Of a stretch of 64,000 bases of DNA, positions 52,643 through 63,800 are shown piece by piece (position 1 is the first letter of the stretch; each line of letters begins with the position of its first letter). Below the pieces are notes generated by a model. That model saw only the letters and a list, made by a program, of their open reading frames with translations, made no database searches and was not told the DNA's origin. The stretch is from the NCBI GenBank assembly GCA_023444095.1, contig JAEZRP010000040.1, forward strand, positions 169,211 through 233,210. The letters are read 5' to 3'. A program made the translations under genes and the position numbers. The stretch comes from Bacillota bacterium (GTDB lineage: Bacteria; Bacillota; Clostridia; Christensenellales; Aristaeellaceae).

Positions 52643-53635
52643 ATGAACATCAAAAATGAACTCGGCAGGATCATCGCGAATCGCGAAAAGCGCCCCGCGC
52701 CCCTGGCGTTTTATCCCGCCAGAAAGCAGATTGGCGCTACAATGAAGGAGCTTTTGGAAGACAGCGGCGTTCAGGCGTCCTGCATGCTCGAAATGCAGGA
52801 ATGCCTTGACCCGGCCATGGTGATCCGCATGACCGAACTGTGGATCGAGGCGGAAGCCTTCGGCGCGGAGATCGAGATCACGGACGATTGGTTTCCCGTC
52901 ATAAAGTCAAGGGTCGTTTCGGACATTGAGGACATATCGGACCTGAAGATTCCCGATCTGAACGCGGGACATCTGCCGGTTTTCCTCGACGCGATGTCAA
53001 AAGCCCGCGCACAGAAGCCCGCGCGGCCCCTGATCGCCGGCGTCACCGGGCCCTTTTCTCTTTGCGGTTGCCTCATGGACGCGCAGGAATTCATGATCAG
53101 CTGTCATTCGGAGCCGGAAGCAGCGCATGAACTCGTCGGAAGAGTCTCTGACTTCATAATCGCCTACTGCAAGGCGTATCAAAGGGTCGGCGCGGACGGC
53201 GTCATGCTCGCGGAACCGTCCATCGGCATGATTTCCCCCAAGATGGCCGAGGTATTCTCGCATGCGTATGTAAAAAAACTGATCGCCGAAGTCCAGCGCG
53301 AGGATTTCGCCGTCATATACCACAACTGCGGCGAGGTGTCGCGTCATATGCGGGGCATCGGCGATCTGGGCGCCATGGCGTATCACTTCGGAGACGCCTT
53401 CCCGCTGGAGCTTGCCCTCGACACCTTCCCGAAGGATGTCCTGATCATGGGCAATGTCCATCCGGCCAAGTTCATGGCGGAAAACGAATCCCAACTGAGG
53501 GCATCCGCAAGGGCCCTTTCAGGCGCCTTCAAGGGGTATGACAATTTCCTTCCGTCGTCCGGCTGCGATATTTCGCCCGGCGCTTCCATGGAGCTGATCG
53601 GGAAATTCTGCTCTGAATGGTCCCGTTTCGACTGA
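52643..53635 (+). CDS. MtaA-like zinc methyltransferase (URO-D superfamily E)
   Basis: 330 residues. The three zinc ligands of MtaA/CmuA-type methyltransferases are all present: His227 and Cys229 in VIYHNCGEV and Cys308 in LPSSGCDISPG. Such enzymes move a methyl group between a corrinoid protein and a thiol. Other family text: GVTGPFSLCGCLMD and GADGVMLAEPSIGMISPK. GGGAGGG lies five bases before the start. No corrinoid protein or substrate-specific methyltransferase gene is in the window, so the partner must be elsewhere. It ends 11 bp before the convergent epimerase gene. Confidence 0.85.
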   Translation: MNIKNELGRIIANREKRPAPLAFYPARKQIGATMKELLEDSGVQASCMLEMQECLDPAMVIRMTELWIEAEAFGAEIEITDDWFPVIKSRVVSDIEDISDLKIPDLNAGHLPVFLDAMSKARAQKPARPLIAGVTGPFSLCGCLMDAQEFMISCHSEPEAAHELVGRVSDFIIAYCKAYQRVGADGVMLAEPSIGMISPKMAEVFSHAYVKKLIAEVQREDFAVIYHNCGEVSRHMRGIGDLGAMAYHFGDAFPLELALDTFPKDVLIMGNVHPAKFMAENESQLRASARALSGAFKGYDNFLPSSGCDISPGASMELIGKFCSEWSRFD

Positions 53636-53646
53636 TTGCATTTGAA

Positions 53647-54744
53647 CTACAGATTCGTTTCCAGGAGCGAAACGATGCGCTCACTGGCGTGACCGTCGCC
53701 ATACGGGTTATATGCGCAACGCATGCGGTCATCGGCAGGAGTATCCAGAAGCGCACGCAACGTTTGTTCATAAATTGCCTCCTCGTCTACCCCGACCAGC
53801 TTGAGCGATCCCGCCTCGACGCCTTCCGGACGCTCGGTGGTGTCGCGCAACACCAGTACGGGCTTGCCCAAAGCCGTCGCCTCCTCCTGTATCCCCCCGC
53901 TGTCGGTCAGGATCAGGTGCGCGCGGGCCAGATGATTGTGAAAATCAAATACGCCGAGGGGTTCAATCAGGCGAATGCGCGGATGGTTCGCGAGGCACGC
54001 CGCCGCTTCGCGCACCAGCGGACTTGGATGCATGGGAAAGATGAGCTTGACGTCAGGCACTTCGTCAATGACCCGCCGGATCGCCGCAAACATTCGGCAC
54101 AATTTGCCGACGTTTTCTCGCCTGTGTGCGGTCAGGAGCAAAAGACGGCTATCGGCCGCCCACGAGAGGCGGTCGTCCCGATAATCCTCGCGCACGGTAT
54201 AGGCGATGGCGTCGACCACCGTGTTTCCCGTCACATAGATCCGGTTTCGGTCCTTCCCTTCGCGAACCAGGGCGTCCCTTGCATGCTCCGTCGGCGCAAA
54301 GAGGTAGCTGGCCGCCGCGTCCACCGCCTGCCGGAAAAATTCCTCCGGAAAGGGCGAACAAACGTCGTATGTGCGCAGTCCCGCCTCGACATGACCGACG
54401 GGAATACCCATATAAAACGCGGCGAGGGCGACTGAGAAGGATGTCGCGGTATCCCCGTGCACCAGAACGACGTTCGGCTTCTCCACCTCCAGGATCGAAC
54501 GGATGCCGTTGAGCGTGCCCGTCGTCACATGAAACAACGTCTGGCTGTCCCGCATAATCGCCAGATCGTAATCGGGCACGACATTGAAGTATGTCAAAAC
54601 CTGATCGAGCAGCGCGCGGTGTTGCCCCGTCACGCACACTGTCGTCTGGAACGCGTCACATTTCTTCAGAAGCAATATGAGCGGGCACATCTTGACGGCC
54701 TCCGGACGCGTGCCGAAGGCCACCAGTACCTTTTTGCGAACCAT
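53647..54744 (-). CDS. wecB: UDP-N-acetylglucosamine 2-epimerase, non-hydrolysing
   Basis: 365 residues. Converts UDP-GlcNAc to UDP-ManNAc for surface polymers. Marks: FGTRPEAVKMCPL at the N-terminus, VTGQHRALLDQVL, VVLVHGDTATSFSVALAAFY, GHVEAGLRT, LLTAHRRENVGK with the catalytic-site His, and LTDSGGIQEEATALGKPVL for UDP binding. One motif is changed: the usual PEExNR reads PEEFFRQ. AAAGGA precedes the start. It lies downstream of the giant surface-protein gene on the same strand, 128 bp apart. Confidence 0.93.
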   Translation of the reverse strand: MVRKKVLVAFGTRPEAVKMCPLILLLKKCDAFQTTVCVTGQHRALLDQVLTYFNVVPDYDLAIMRDSQTLFHVTTGTLNGIRSILEVEKPNVVLVHGDTATSFSVALAAFYMGIPVGHVEAGLRTYDVCSPFPEEFFRQAVDAAASYLFAPTEHARDALVREGKDRNRIYVTGNTVVDAIAYTVREDYRDDRLSWAADSRLLLLTAHRRENVGKLCRMFAAIRRVIDEVPDVKLIFPMHPSPLVREAAACLANHPRIRLIEPLGVFDFHNHLARAHLILTDSGGIQEEATALGKPVLVLRDTTERPEGVEAGSLKLVGVDEEAIYEQTLRALLDTPADDRMRCAYNPYGDGHASERIVSLLETNL

Positions 54745-54872
54745 GTCTCGTCCTTTCCCCCGTAAAAAGCGCGCCCATCTTTCAGGTACGCGCAATTCGC
54801 TCTCCGTCCGGCGCGGCGTGAATCCGGTCACTCCTGTCGCGCCGGGCGTGTCCGCCGATCAGGATGCCCATT

Positions 54873-57800
54873 TCAGTCGCCGGAGATGAATTCGATCCTC
54901 TGTTCATAGGAATAATTTCCAATGCCGATCGCAGCGTATCCGGTGTAGTATCCGCCGCCGTTGCAGGTCATGGTAAGGACGTCGCCGTCCCGCCGCTGCT
55001 CCCAGTCGCTCCAGTTGCCGTCCCCCGTCCGGAAATCCTTCCAGACGATCGCGCCTTCCGGCACGGTTCCCTCGCTGAAGCCGAAGGCCGCGAGGTTCAG
55101 GACGATCGAGTTTTCCTCGTCCAGGTAATAGATCGTCTGCGGGACGGAAATCCCGGTCGGGAAATCGGCGGGCGTTTGCGCCTCAACCGTCACCGTGATG
55201 TCGGCCGACCCGGAGTAGAACCCGTTCGCCGCCGTATACGTCACGCGGTAAGTGACCGTGCCCGTGCCGCCCGAAAGCCGGTAATTGACGTTGGCGTGAT
55301 CTCCCCACGAATCATGGATCGCGAGAGCGACCGAGGCGTCCGGAGTCCCGTCGACGCACTCGATGCTCCACGTCGCCTCCTCGCCCTCCATGAGCACCAC
55401 ATCGGGCGCATAGATGGCTCCAAGGTAACCATCCCATGCGGCGTCTGCGTACAGGGTGTCGCAGCGCAGGCTGGGGATCAGCTCCAGCGTCTCCGCCTCG
55501 CCCACCTCGATGACGATGTCGCATGTCTGGCGGTAGTTGTTGATGCCGATGGCCGCCCGGAGGATGTACCGCCCGGGCTCTCGGAAGACAAGCGTGTACC
55601 GGTTTCCGTCGTCGTCCATGTCGCAGGCCCCAAAGTTGCCCGCATGGTGCCAGTAATCGCGCCAGACCGCGGCGTCCGCAGGCGTCTCTCCCACCGCGAA
55701 GGAAATGTCTGACCGGTAGAACGTCAACGCCTCGCCCACCGAAATGTGATACTCCGTCTCGGGCAGCTGCGCGCCGGTGGGATAATCGCTCGGCGCGGCA
55801 TTCAGCACCGTCACGGTGAGATCGACGTGCCCTGCGTAGTATCCGCCTGCGGCCGTATAGCTCACGCGATAAGTGGCCGTGCCCTCGCCGTCCTTCAGGT
55901 GGAAATGAATGGAAGCGAAATCGAACGCAGAGTGCTCAATCGTCAGATCGAGCGGATCTCCCCCGTTTTCATCGACGCGCTCGATACTCCACGACCAGTC
56001 TTCATCCGTCAGCAGGCTGACGCCGCGCACGCGGACGTCGCCGAGATAGTCGTCCCTGACCGCGTCGGCGTACAGCGTTTCAAAACGCATGTAACTGTTC
56101 ATCTCGAAGTCCGGTTCCCCGCGCACGACGATGAGGATTTCACGCTCAAACTGATAATTGCCGATGCCGACCGCGGCCTTGAGCACGTACCGGCCCGGCG
56201 CACGGAACGAATAGCGGTAGGCGTCGCCGTCGATGCCCGAGTCGCAGAGGCTCCAATCCCCCGCATGCCGCCAGTAGTCGCGCCAAACTGTCGCGCCGTC
56301 GGGCGCGCTGCCCTCCGCGAAGGAAATGTCGGTCCGGTTCAGCGTCAGCGTCTCGTTTACGTCGATTTCGTATTCCGTCGCGGATACGGAGATACCCGTC
56401 GGGAAGTCGTCCGGCACAGATGGATCTACCGTCAGTGTGAAGTCCGCGTACGCGGTGTACAGCCCGCCGTCCGCCGTAAACGTCGCCCGGTACGTGACCG
56501 TACCCGTGCCGTCCAGAAGGTTGAAATTCACATTCGCGTTATCGCTGATATCGCTGAGCCAGATCGTCGCGGGCTCGCCCCCATTTTCGTCGACCCGCTC
56601 TACGGTCCAGGAGCACTCGTCCGCGCCCTGCCATGCGAAATTCTTCGGTCGGATATTGCCCAGATAGCCGCTTCTCGCATCGCTGTCGGCATAAACCGTT
56701 TCTACCCGCTGGCTCCGCTCGAGCTCGAACGCCGCGCCGCCCTCGTTCTGAACGATGATCACGATGGGTTTGATGAACCGAAGGTTCGAAACGCCCGCCG
56801 CCGCGCTGACGACGTAGCGCCCGGGCTCGCGGAACATGATCTCGAAATAACGGTCGTCGTTCCAAACGTCGCAGAGGTTCCACACGTTCTCGGACAGATA
56901 GAAGTCGCGCCAGACCGTCTGCCCCTCCGGCGCCTCGCCGCCGAGCAGGGCGATTTCGTCCTTGTCGAATGTGATTCTGTCACCCGCCTGGATCAGATAG
57001 GAGTCGGTCGGGAAGGAAATGTCCGTTGGTGCGCCGTCCGGCACCTCCGCCGCCACCGTCGCCGTGATATCGACCGATCCGGAATAATACCCGCCGAGCG
57101 CCGCGTACGTCACGCGGTATGTGACCGTGCCAGTCTCACCTGTCAGGTGGAAGTCGATGTCGGCGTGCCGATTCCAGGAATCGCGAATCGTCAGCTCGAC
57201 CGGGTTGCCCTGGTTCTGGTCGATGCGCTCGATGCTCCACGACCAGTCGTCGTCCTCCAACACCGTCACGTCGGACGCGGAGACATAGCCGAAGTAGCCG
57301 TCCAGGTCGGCGTCGGCGTACAGCGTGTCGCCGCGCAGATGCGGAACCAGCTCGCACGTGACGTCGCCGCCCACCAGAATGTTGATGTGCTGCCCCATTA
57401 TGTAGCTGCCGATGCCGATCATGGCGTTGAGCACATACCGCCCGGGCCTGCTGAAGGTGTAGTTGGTGTATCCTTCGCCTTCCCATGCGTCGCAGGTGCC
57501 CCAGTCACCTTCCTGCATCCAGTATTCGCGCCAGACCGCGACGCCGTCCGGGGCTTCGCCCTCCGCAAAGGAGATGTCGGCGCGGCTGAGCGTCAGCGTA
57601 TCGCCAACGGCAATCCTGTACTCCGTTTCGGGGACACGCACTCCGGTCGGGAAGGTGTCCGGCACGCCAGGATACGCCGTGAAGGCAAAGTCGCAATAGC
57701 CGGCGTAGTAGCCATCCGCCGCCGCATACGTGACGCGGTACGTGTAGGAGATGGGCTCCTCAAAGTCCTCACCCGTGAAGCTGTAGTTGATCGAAACGTG

Positions 57801-60800
57801 GTAAGGGCCCTCATCGCTAAGTGAGATTTCAATCAGGCCGTCGTCCCCCTCGATGCGTTCGACGCTCCAGTTCCAGTCCTCCTCTTCCAGAAGCAATACG
57901 TTTTCCGCATCCACGGCACCCAGGTTGAAGGTATCGGTCGCGCCTCGATACAGCGCGTCGAACCGCATATACTGGTTGAGCCGATACTCCGCCTCGCCGC
58001 GCACCGTGATCAGGATCCGCTGCGTGAACTGGTAATTGCCGATGCCGATCACGGCCTCGAGCGCATACCGCCCGGGTTCGCGGAAGCTCAGCGCGTATTC
58101 CTGCCCGTTGTCATCGACGTCGGCATATTCCCACCTGCCCTCGTTCCACCATAGATCGCGCCAGACTTCACAGCCCTCCGGCACGGAGCCTTCGGAAAAG
58201 TTGATGTCCGCCCAGTTGAGGACAAGCTTTTCGTTCGGGTCGATCTCGTACTCCGTATGGGGAATCGAGATTCCCGTGGGAAAATCCACCGGTTCGGACG
58301 GGAGCACCGTCACCGTAAAGTCGCGATACCCGGCGTAGTAGCCGTCCGCCGCCGCGTACGACACGCGGTACGTGACCGTGCCGGTTTCGCCCGTCAGCTG
58401 GTAGTTAACCGAGACGTGGCGCGGCTCCTGATCCGTGAGCGTCAGCTCAACCGGATTGCCCTCGCTTTCGATGCACTCGATATTCCACGACCAGTCGTCA
58501 TCCTCCATCAGGACCACGTCCCAGGCGTCCACCGCGCCCAGATTGTGGGATTCCCAGCCGCCCACGTACATCGTATCGAAGCGTTGGAATTGTCCCAGCT
58601 GGAAGTCCGCCTCGCCGCGTACCGTGATCAGGATCCGTTGCGCGAACTGGTAATTGCCGATGCCGATCACGGCCTCGAGCACATACCGCCCGGGTTCGCG
58701 GAAGCTCAGCGTATATTCCTGCCCATTGTCCTCGACGTCGGCGTGTTCCCACCTGCCCTCGTTCCACCAGAGGTCGCGCCAGACTTCGCAGCCCTCCAGC
58801 ACCTCGCCCTCCGCGAAGTGGATGTCCGCCCAGTTGAGGACAAGCTTTTCGTTCGGGTCGATCTCGTACTCCGTATGGGGAATGGAAATTCCTGTGGGAA
58901 AATCCACCGGAACGGACGGGAGCACCGTCACCGTAAAGTCGCGATACCCGGCGTAGTAGCCGTCCGCCGCCGCATACGACACGCGGTACGTGACCGTGCC
59001 GGTTTCACCCGTCAGCTGGTAGTTAACCGAGACGTGGCGCGGCTCCTGATCCGTGAGCGTCAGCTCGACCGGATTGCCCTCGCTTTCGATGCACTCGATA
59101 TTCCACGACCAATCCTCGTCCTCCATCAGGACCATGTCCCAGGCATCCACCGCACCCAGATTGTGAGAATCACAGCCGCCCACGTACATCGTGTCGAAGC
59201 GTTGGAATTGTCCCAGCTGGAAGTCCGCCTCGCCGCGTACCGTGATCAGGATCCGCTGCGTGAAGAAGTAGTTGCCGATGCCAACCGCAGCCTCAATCAT
59301 AAACCGGCCAGGCTTGCTGAATACGAAGCTGCGACTCTCCTCGTCGCCGTACTCTTCGCAATATTGATGATCGCCCTCGTTCCACCAGAGTTCGCGCCAG
59401 ACTTCGCATCCCGCCGGCGCGGAGCCTTCCACAAAGCCGATATCCGCGAAGTCGAGCGTCAGCGTCTCGCCCACGTCGAGCTCGTATTCCGTCGCGGGCA
59501 CGGAGATTCCGGTCGGGAAATCCACCGGAACGGACGGGAGCACCGTTACCGTAAAGTCGCGATACCCGGCGTAGTAGCCGTCCGCCGCCGTGTACGACAC
59601 GCGGTACGTGACCGTGCCGGTTCCGCCCGTCAGTTGGTAGTGGATCGAGGTGTGTCGAGAATCCTGATCCGCCAGCGTCAGCTCGACCGGATTGCCCTCA
59701 CTTTCGATGCACTCGATATTCCACGCCCAGTCTTCGCCCTCCATCAGGGCCACATCCGCATCCACCGAGCCGAGATAGTCGTAGTCCCTGGCATCGGCAT
59801 ACAGCGTATCGACGCGCTGGAACTGATTCAGTTGGAAGTCCGGCTCGCCGCTCACGACGATCAGGACGCGGCATTCGAAGATGTGGTTATTGATGCCCAC
59901 CTCGGCCAGCAGCCAGTACCGCCCCGGCCGATAGAAGGTGTAGACGTCGCATTCCTCGGTGCTGCGACAGTCGACCGACCGCCAGTCGCCGTCTCGCTCG
60001 TGATAATCGCGCCAGACCTGCATGCCCGCGGGAACTTCGCCCTCCGCGAAATGGATGTCCGCGAGGGGAAGTACGAGCGTGTCGCCCGGATCGACCTGAT
60101 ACAGCGTCTCAGGCACGGAAATCCCGCTGGGCATGTTCTCCGGCGTATTCGGAACCACCGTGACGGTGAACAGCACGCTGGCGGAAAACAGTCCGTCGTC
60201 GGACGCAAGCGTCGCGCGGTACGTGACCGGACCTTCTCCGTCCTCGATCTGATACTCGACGGTGGCACATCCGCCCTCGTCGTTGAGGGTCAGGCTCACG
60301 GGCGTACCCGGGTTCTCATCCACGCGCGTCAGCGTCCAGGTGCGATCCTCCGCGCCCTCCCAATCGAAGCGGAACGGATAGATCCAGGCGATGCGGTTGT
60401 TCTGTACGCCGTCCCTATAAACCGTCTCAATCGGCTGATACAGGCACAGATCCGGCTGATCCCCCTCCTCGTTCGTCACGACAATCGCGATGGGGATGGC
60501 GAACTGCCAGTTCGAGATGCCGGCCCCCGCGGTAACGATGTAGCGTCCGGGCTCATGGAAGGTGACGGAAATGCCGTCGTCACTCCGATCCACGTCGCAC
60601 GCGCCCCAGACGTTGTCAGACGGCCAGAAGTCGTACCACGTCTTCGTCCCCTCCGGCACTTCGCCGCCGGTCAGCGCGATGTCCGCGAAATCAAACGTCA
60701 GGGTATCGCCTGCCTGAACGAGCCGGGTATCGTCGGGGAAGGAAACCCCGGTCGGCAGAGTCTGGGGCGGGTTGACCACGGTCGCCGTGATCTCGGTCTC

Positions 60801-63800
60801 CGCGGTGTAGAATCCGTCCGCCGCCGAATACGAGAGCACGTAGGTCACGGAGCCGAGGTCCGCAAGCTCGTAGAAATCGATTACTGCATAGGACACGTCC
60901 TTGTCGGTCAGGCGCATTTTGACGGGCAGATTTCCGGACTGACCGTCCTTCAGGCGGAGGGTCCAGCTCGCGGTCTCATCCTCTAGAAGCGCGACGCCGT
61001 CCACCCACGCGAAGGCGAAGTATCCCTCCGTCTGATCGCACAGGAACAGCTCCTCAGAGCGAACATCCTTCCCAATTGTGAGCTCCCCGTTCAGGCCGTC
61101 GCCCACGATGATAAGGATCTCGCAGTTCAACGTGAAATTCGCGACCCCGACCGCCGCCCATACGATATAGCGGCCCTCCTGGTCATAGCGCAGCCTTATG
61201 CCCGACTTGGTCCATTCCAGCAGGCCGGCGTTGTCTCCTGCGTTTTCATCGAACCAGAAGTCCTTCCAATCCATTTGGAAGTCGCCTTCGCCACCAACCA
61301 AGGAGATATCGTCATACCGGAGCGTGAACACTTCGCCGGGCGCGACGTGATAGGTCTGCGGTTGGTAGGTGATCCCTGCGGGCAGTCCCTCGGGCGCGCC
61401 CTCCACAATCGTGATCGTGAATTCGGTCGATCCGTCGTACAGTCCCCCCAGCGCCGTATACGACAGGCGGTAGGTTGCCGTGCCCGCGCAGTTCAGATCT
61501 TCGTAATCCAGGTAGCAGTGCCTCTCGTCGGAATCGCTGATGAGCAGGTTCACGGGCTGCTCATCACCGGTGAAGCCGACCAGATCGAGGCTCCACGACC
61601 ATGCGTCGTCCGGATAGACAAACGCGTTTTCGGCGACAAAGCTGCCGAAGTAGTTCGACCGTTGCCCCTCCAGGTACAGCGTATCTTTGCTGTCGTCCGC
61701 GGACTCGATCCGGAAGCCCTCGGTCGGGTCGCCGACCACAACTTCGATGTAGGTGCTGTATTTGAGGTTGACGAACTGCGCGACAACCTCGAGCCGATAG
61801 CGCCCGGGGGCGTAGAACCGGACCTGGATGTCGTCCTCATACCGATACCAGATTTCGACGTCGTCCCTGCCAACCTCGTAGGGGTAATTGATGTACTTGT
61901 TGACATAGACGCCCTCCGGCGGCGTTCCACCGACGAACGCGATGTCGTCTTCCCGGATGATGATGGTATCGCCAAATTCGATGGACTCCGGAACATCGCA
62001 CAGCAGCTCGATGCCGTCGGGCAGATCGTCCGTCTGCGCCTGGACGGTGAGGGCGACCGGGACGCTCTGCTCGAACAGGATGTCGCCCGCGGCGTTCACC
62101 AGACGATAGCTCAGCGTGTAATCGGCCGTGCCTTCCCGAGCGGTTTCCCCATCGCACCAAATTTGCGCCGTATTGTTGTAGACCTCCATGTACAGAGTCG
62201 CGGCCTGTTCCCCGTCGCCGGGCGTGAGCGACCAGGTTCCCCTGTCGCCCTCGAACTCGGTGATTCCGACCAGCTCTGCGCTCGCAACGTCCACGTATCC
62301 GTCCGCATCGCCGTACAGCACGGAGACGGACTGATCAAAGCTGATGCTGGCGTAGGGGTGCGCCCCGTCGCCGACCGTCACCTCGACGACATACCGCCAT
62401 TCGTAGCTCAGATACCGCGCGACCGCGGTCACGGCGTATCGGCCCGCCGTGCGGTGCGTGACGGTGCATCCCCCGTCGTCATCCCAATCGGTATTGCCGT
62501 AACGCCAGATTTGCTCGTCGAATTCGAGGGAAACCTCGGTGCCTTCCGGCAGCGGAGCACCGACGCCCACGACGTCCTCGACGCTGTATGTGACTATGTC
62601 GTCGACCGCATAGTTGCGCACGCGCGCGCCCATCTCGATCCCGGTGGGCATGCCTTCCAGATCCTCGGCGGCGACGGTCAGCCAGATGCTATATTCTCCA
62701 TAGTAGAACTCGTTGACGAAACAGATCACCTTGAACCCGACCACCTGATCGGTGTCGACCGGCTTAAGCTCGCTGAATGCCAGAACACCGCCGTAAGGGC
62801 TGTCGGGGTAGATCTCGACGGAAACGGCATCATTGTCGTCGAGCTTTTCTACGCTCCATACGGCCCTTTCATTGTCCAGCAATATCGTATCTGCACTGAT
62901 CCATCCCAGAGCGCCTTCCGTGTTTCCCGAGGGATACAGCGTATCGATGAAGTAACCGAACATGTCGTAGTTGATCCTCATTGGGATCCGCTTGAAATCC
63001 GTCTCACCGCCGACGATGATGGTGACATACGTATTGTTCCAGTAATTCTCCTCCTCGATCGTGATCTCCACTTCATAGCGGCCGGCCTCGCTGAACGTCG
63101 CCTGTATGCCGTCCTGTGTCTCGACAGTCGTGACGCCGGTTTCGGGGAAGCGGAACGTATACGGGAGTTCCCGGGACAGCGGAACGCCGTCCTGATCCAG
63201 GATGTCGTCGTAGGCAAACAGGAACGTCTCTCCGACGTCAAGCTCGACGACCGGCGTCGCGTACGTAAAGGATTCCGGCCAATTCGGCGCACTTGCTTGT
63301 ACCGTAATCGAGAGCGGAAGGGTGGCGGTGCATAGTTCGACGCCGCTCGCATAGGCGAACATCGTCAGCGTATACGTTGCTGTTCCCGCGTGATTCAGCG
63401 AATATTCCAGTGTGCAGCCATTCTCGGCTCCCGTATGATCTGCATATGCAAGCGTCGCCGCATCTCCCGCGACGGAATCAAGATGGTAGTGGCTTATGAT
63501 GACACCGACGGGTAATGCGTGCAAGGGTGCAAACGTTCCGTATACGCCCGTCCTCTCGCCCTCCAGAGAAAAAGTCGTTGCTGAAACATCGGAAGAGATG
63601 GCTAGCAGGAAGTCATAGATCTCGACAACCCCTCCGGTCAGTGAGGTTGTGCGCCCGGCCTCGTCGGTTACAGTCGCGCGCGCCTCATAGGTTCCAACTG
63701 CAACGGGAGTAAACGAGCATGTGTTGTCCGATTGGCTGACCGCGTCTGGGACCGGCTCGCCTTCCAACAGGACGGCGAATTCGTACGACAGTTCCCCATG

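Noticed and set aside
55746..57824. 692-codon plus-strand frame inside the giant gene
   Set aside because: Its own repeats simply mirror those of the minus-strand modules; composition is Arg/His/Val-rich as in shadow frames.
57993..59228. CRISPR-like or satellite repeat
   Set aside because: Units are 618 bp, head to tail, and keep the reading frame; there are no short repeats with unique spacers.
58257..60986. 909-codon plus-strand frame inside the giant gene
   Set aside because: Same reason: the repeat period comes from the coding modules on the other strand.
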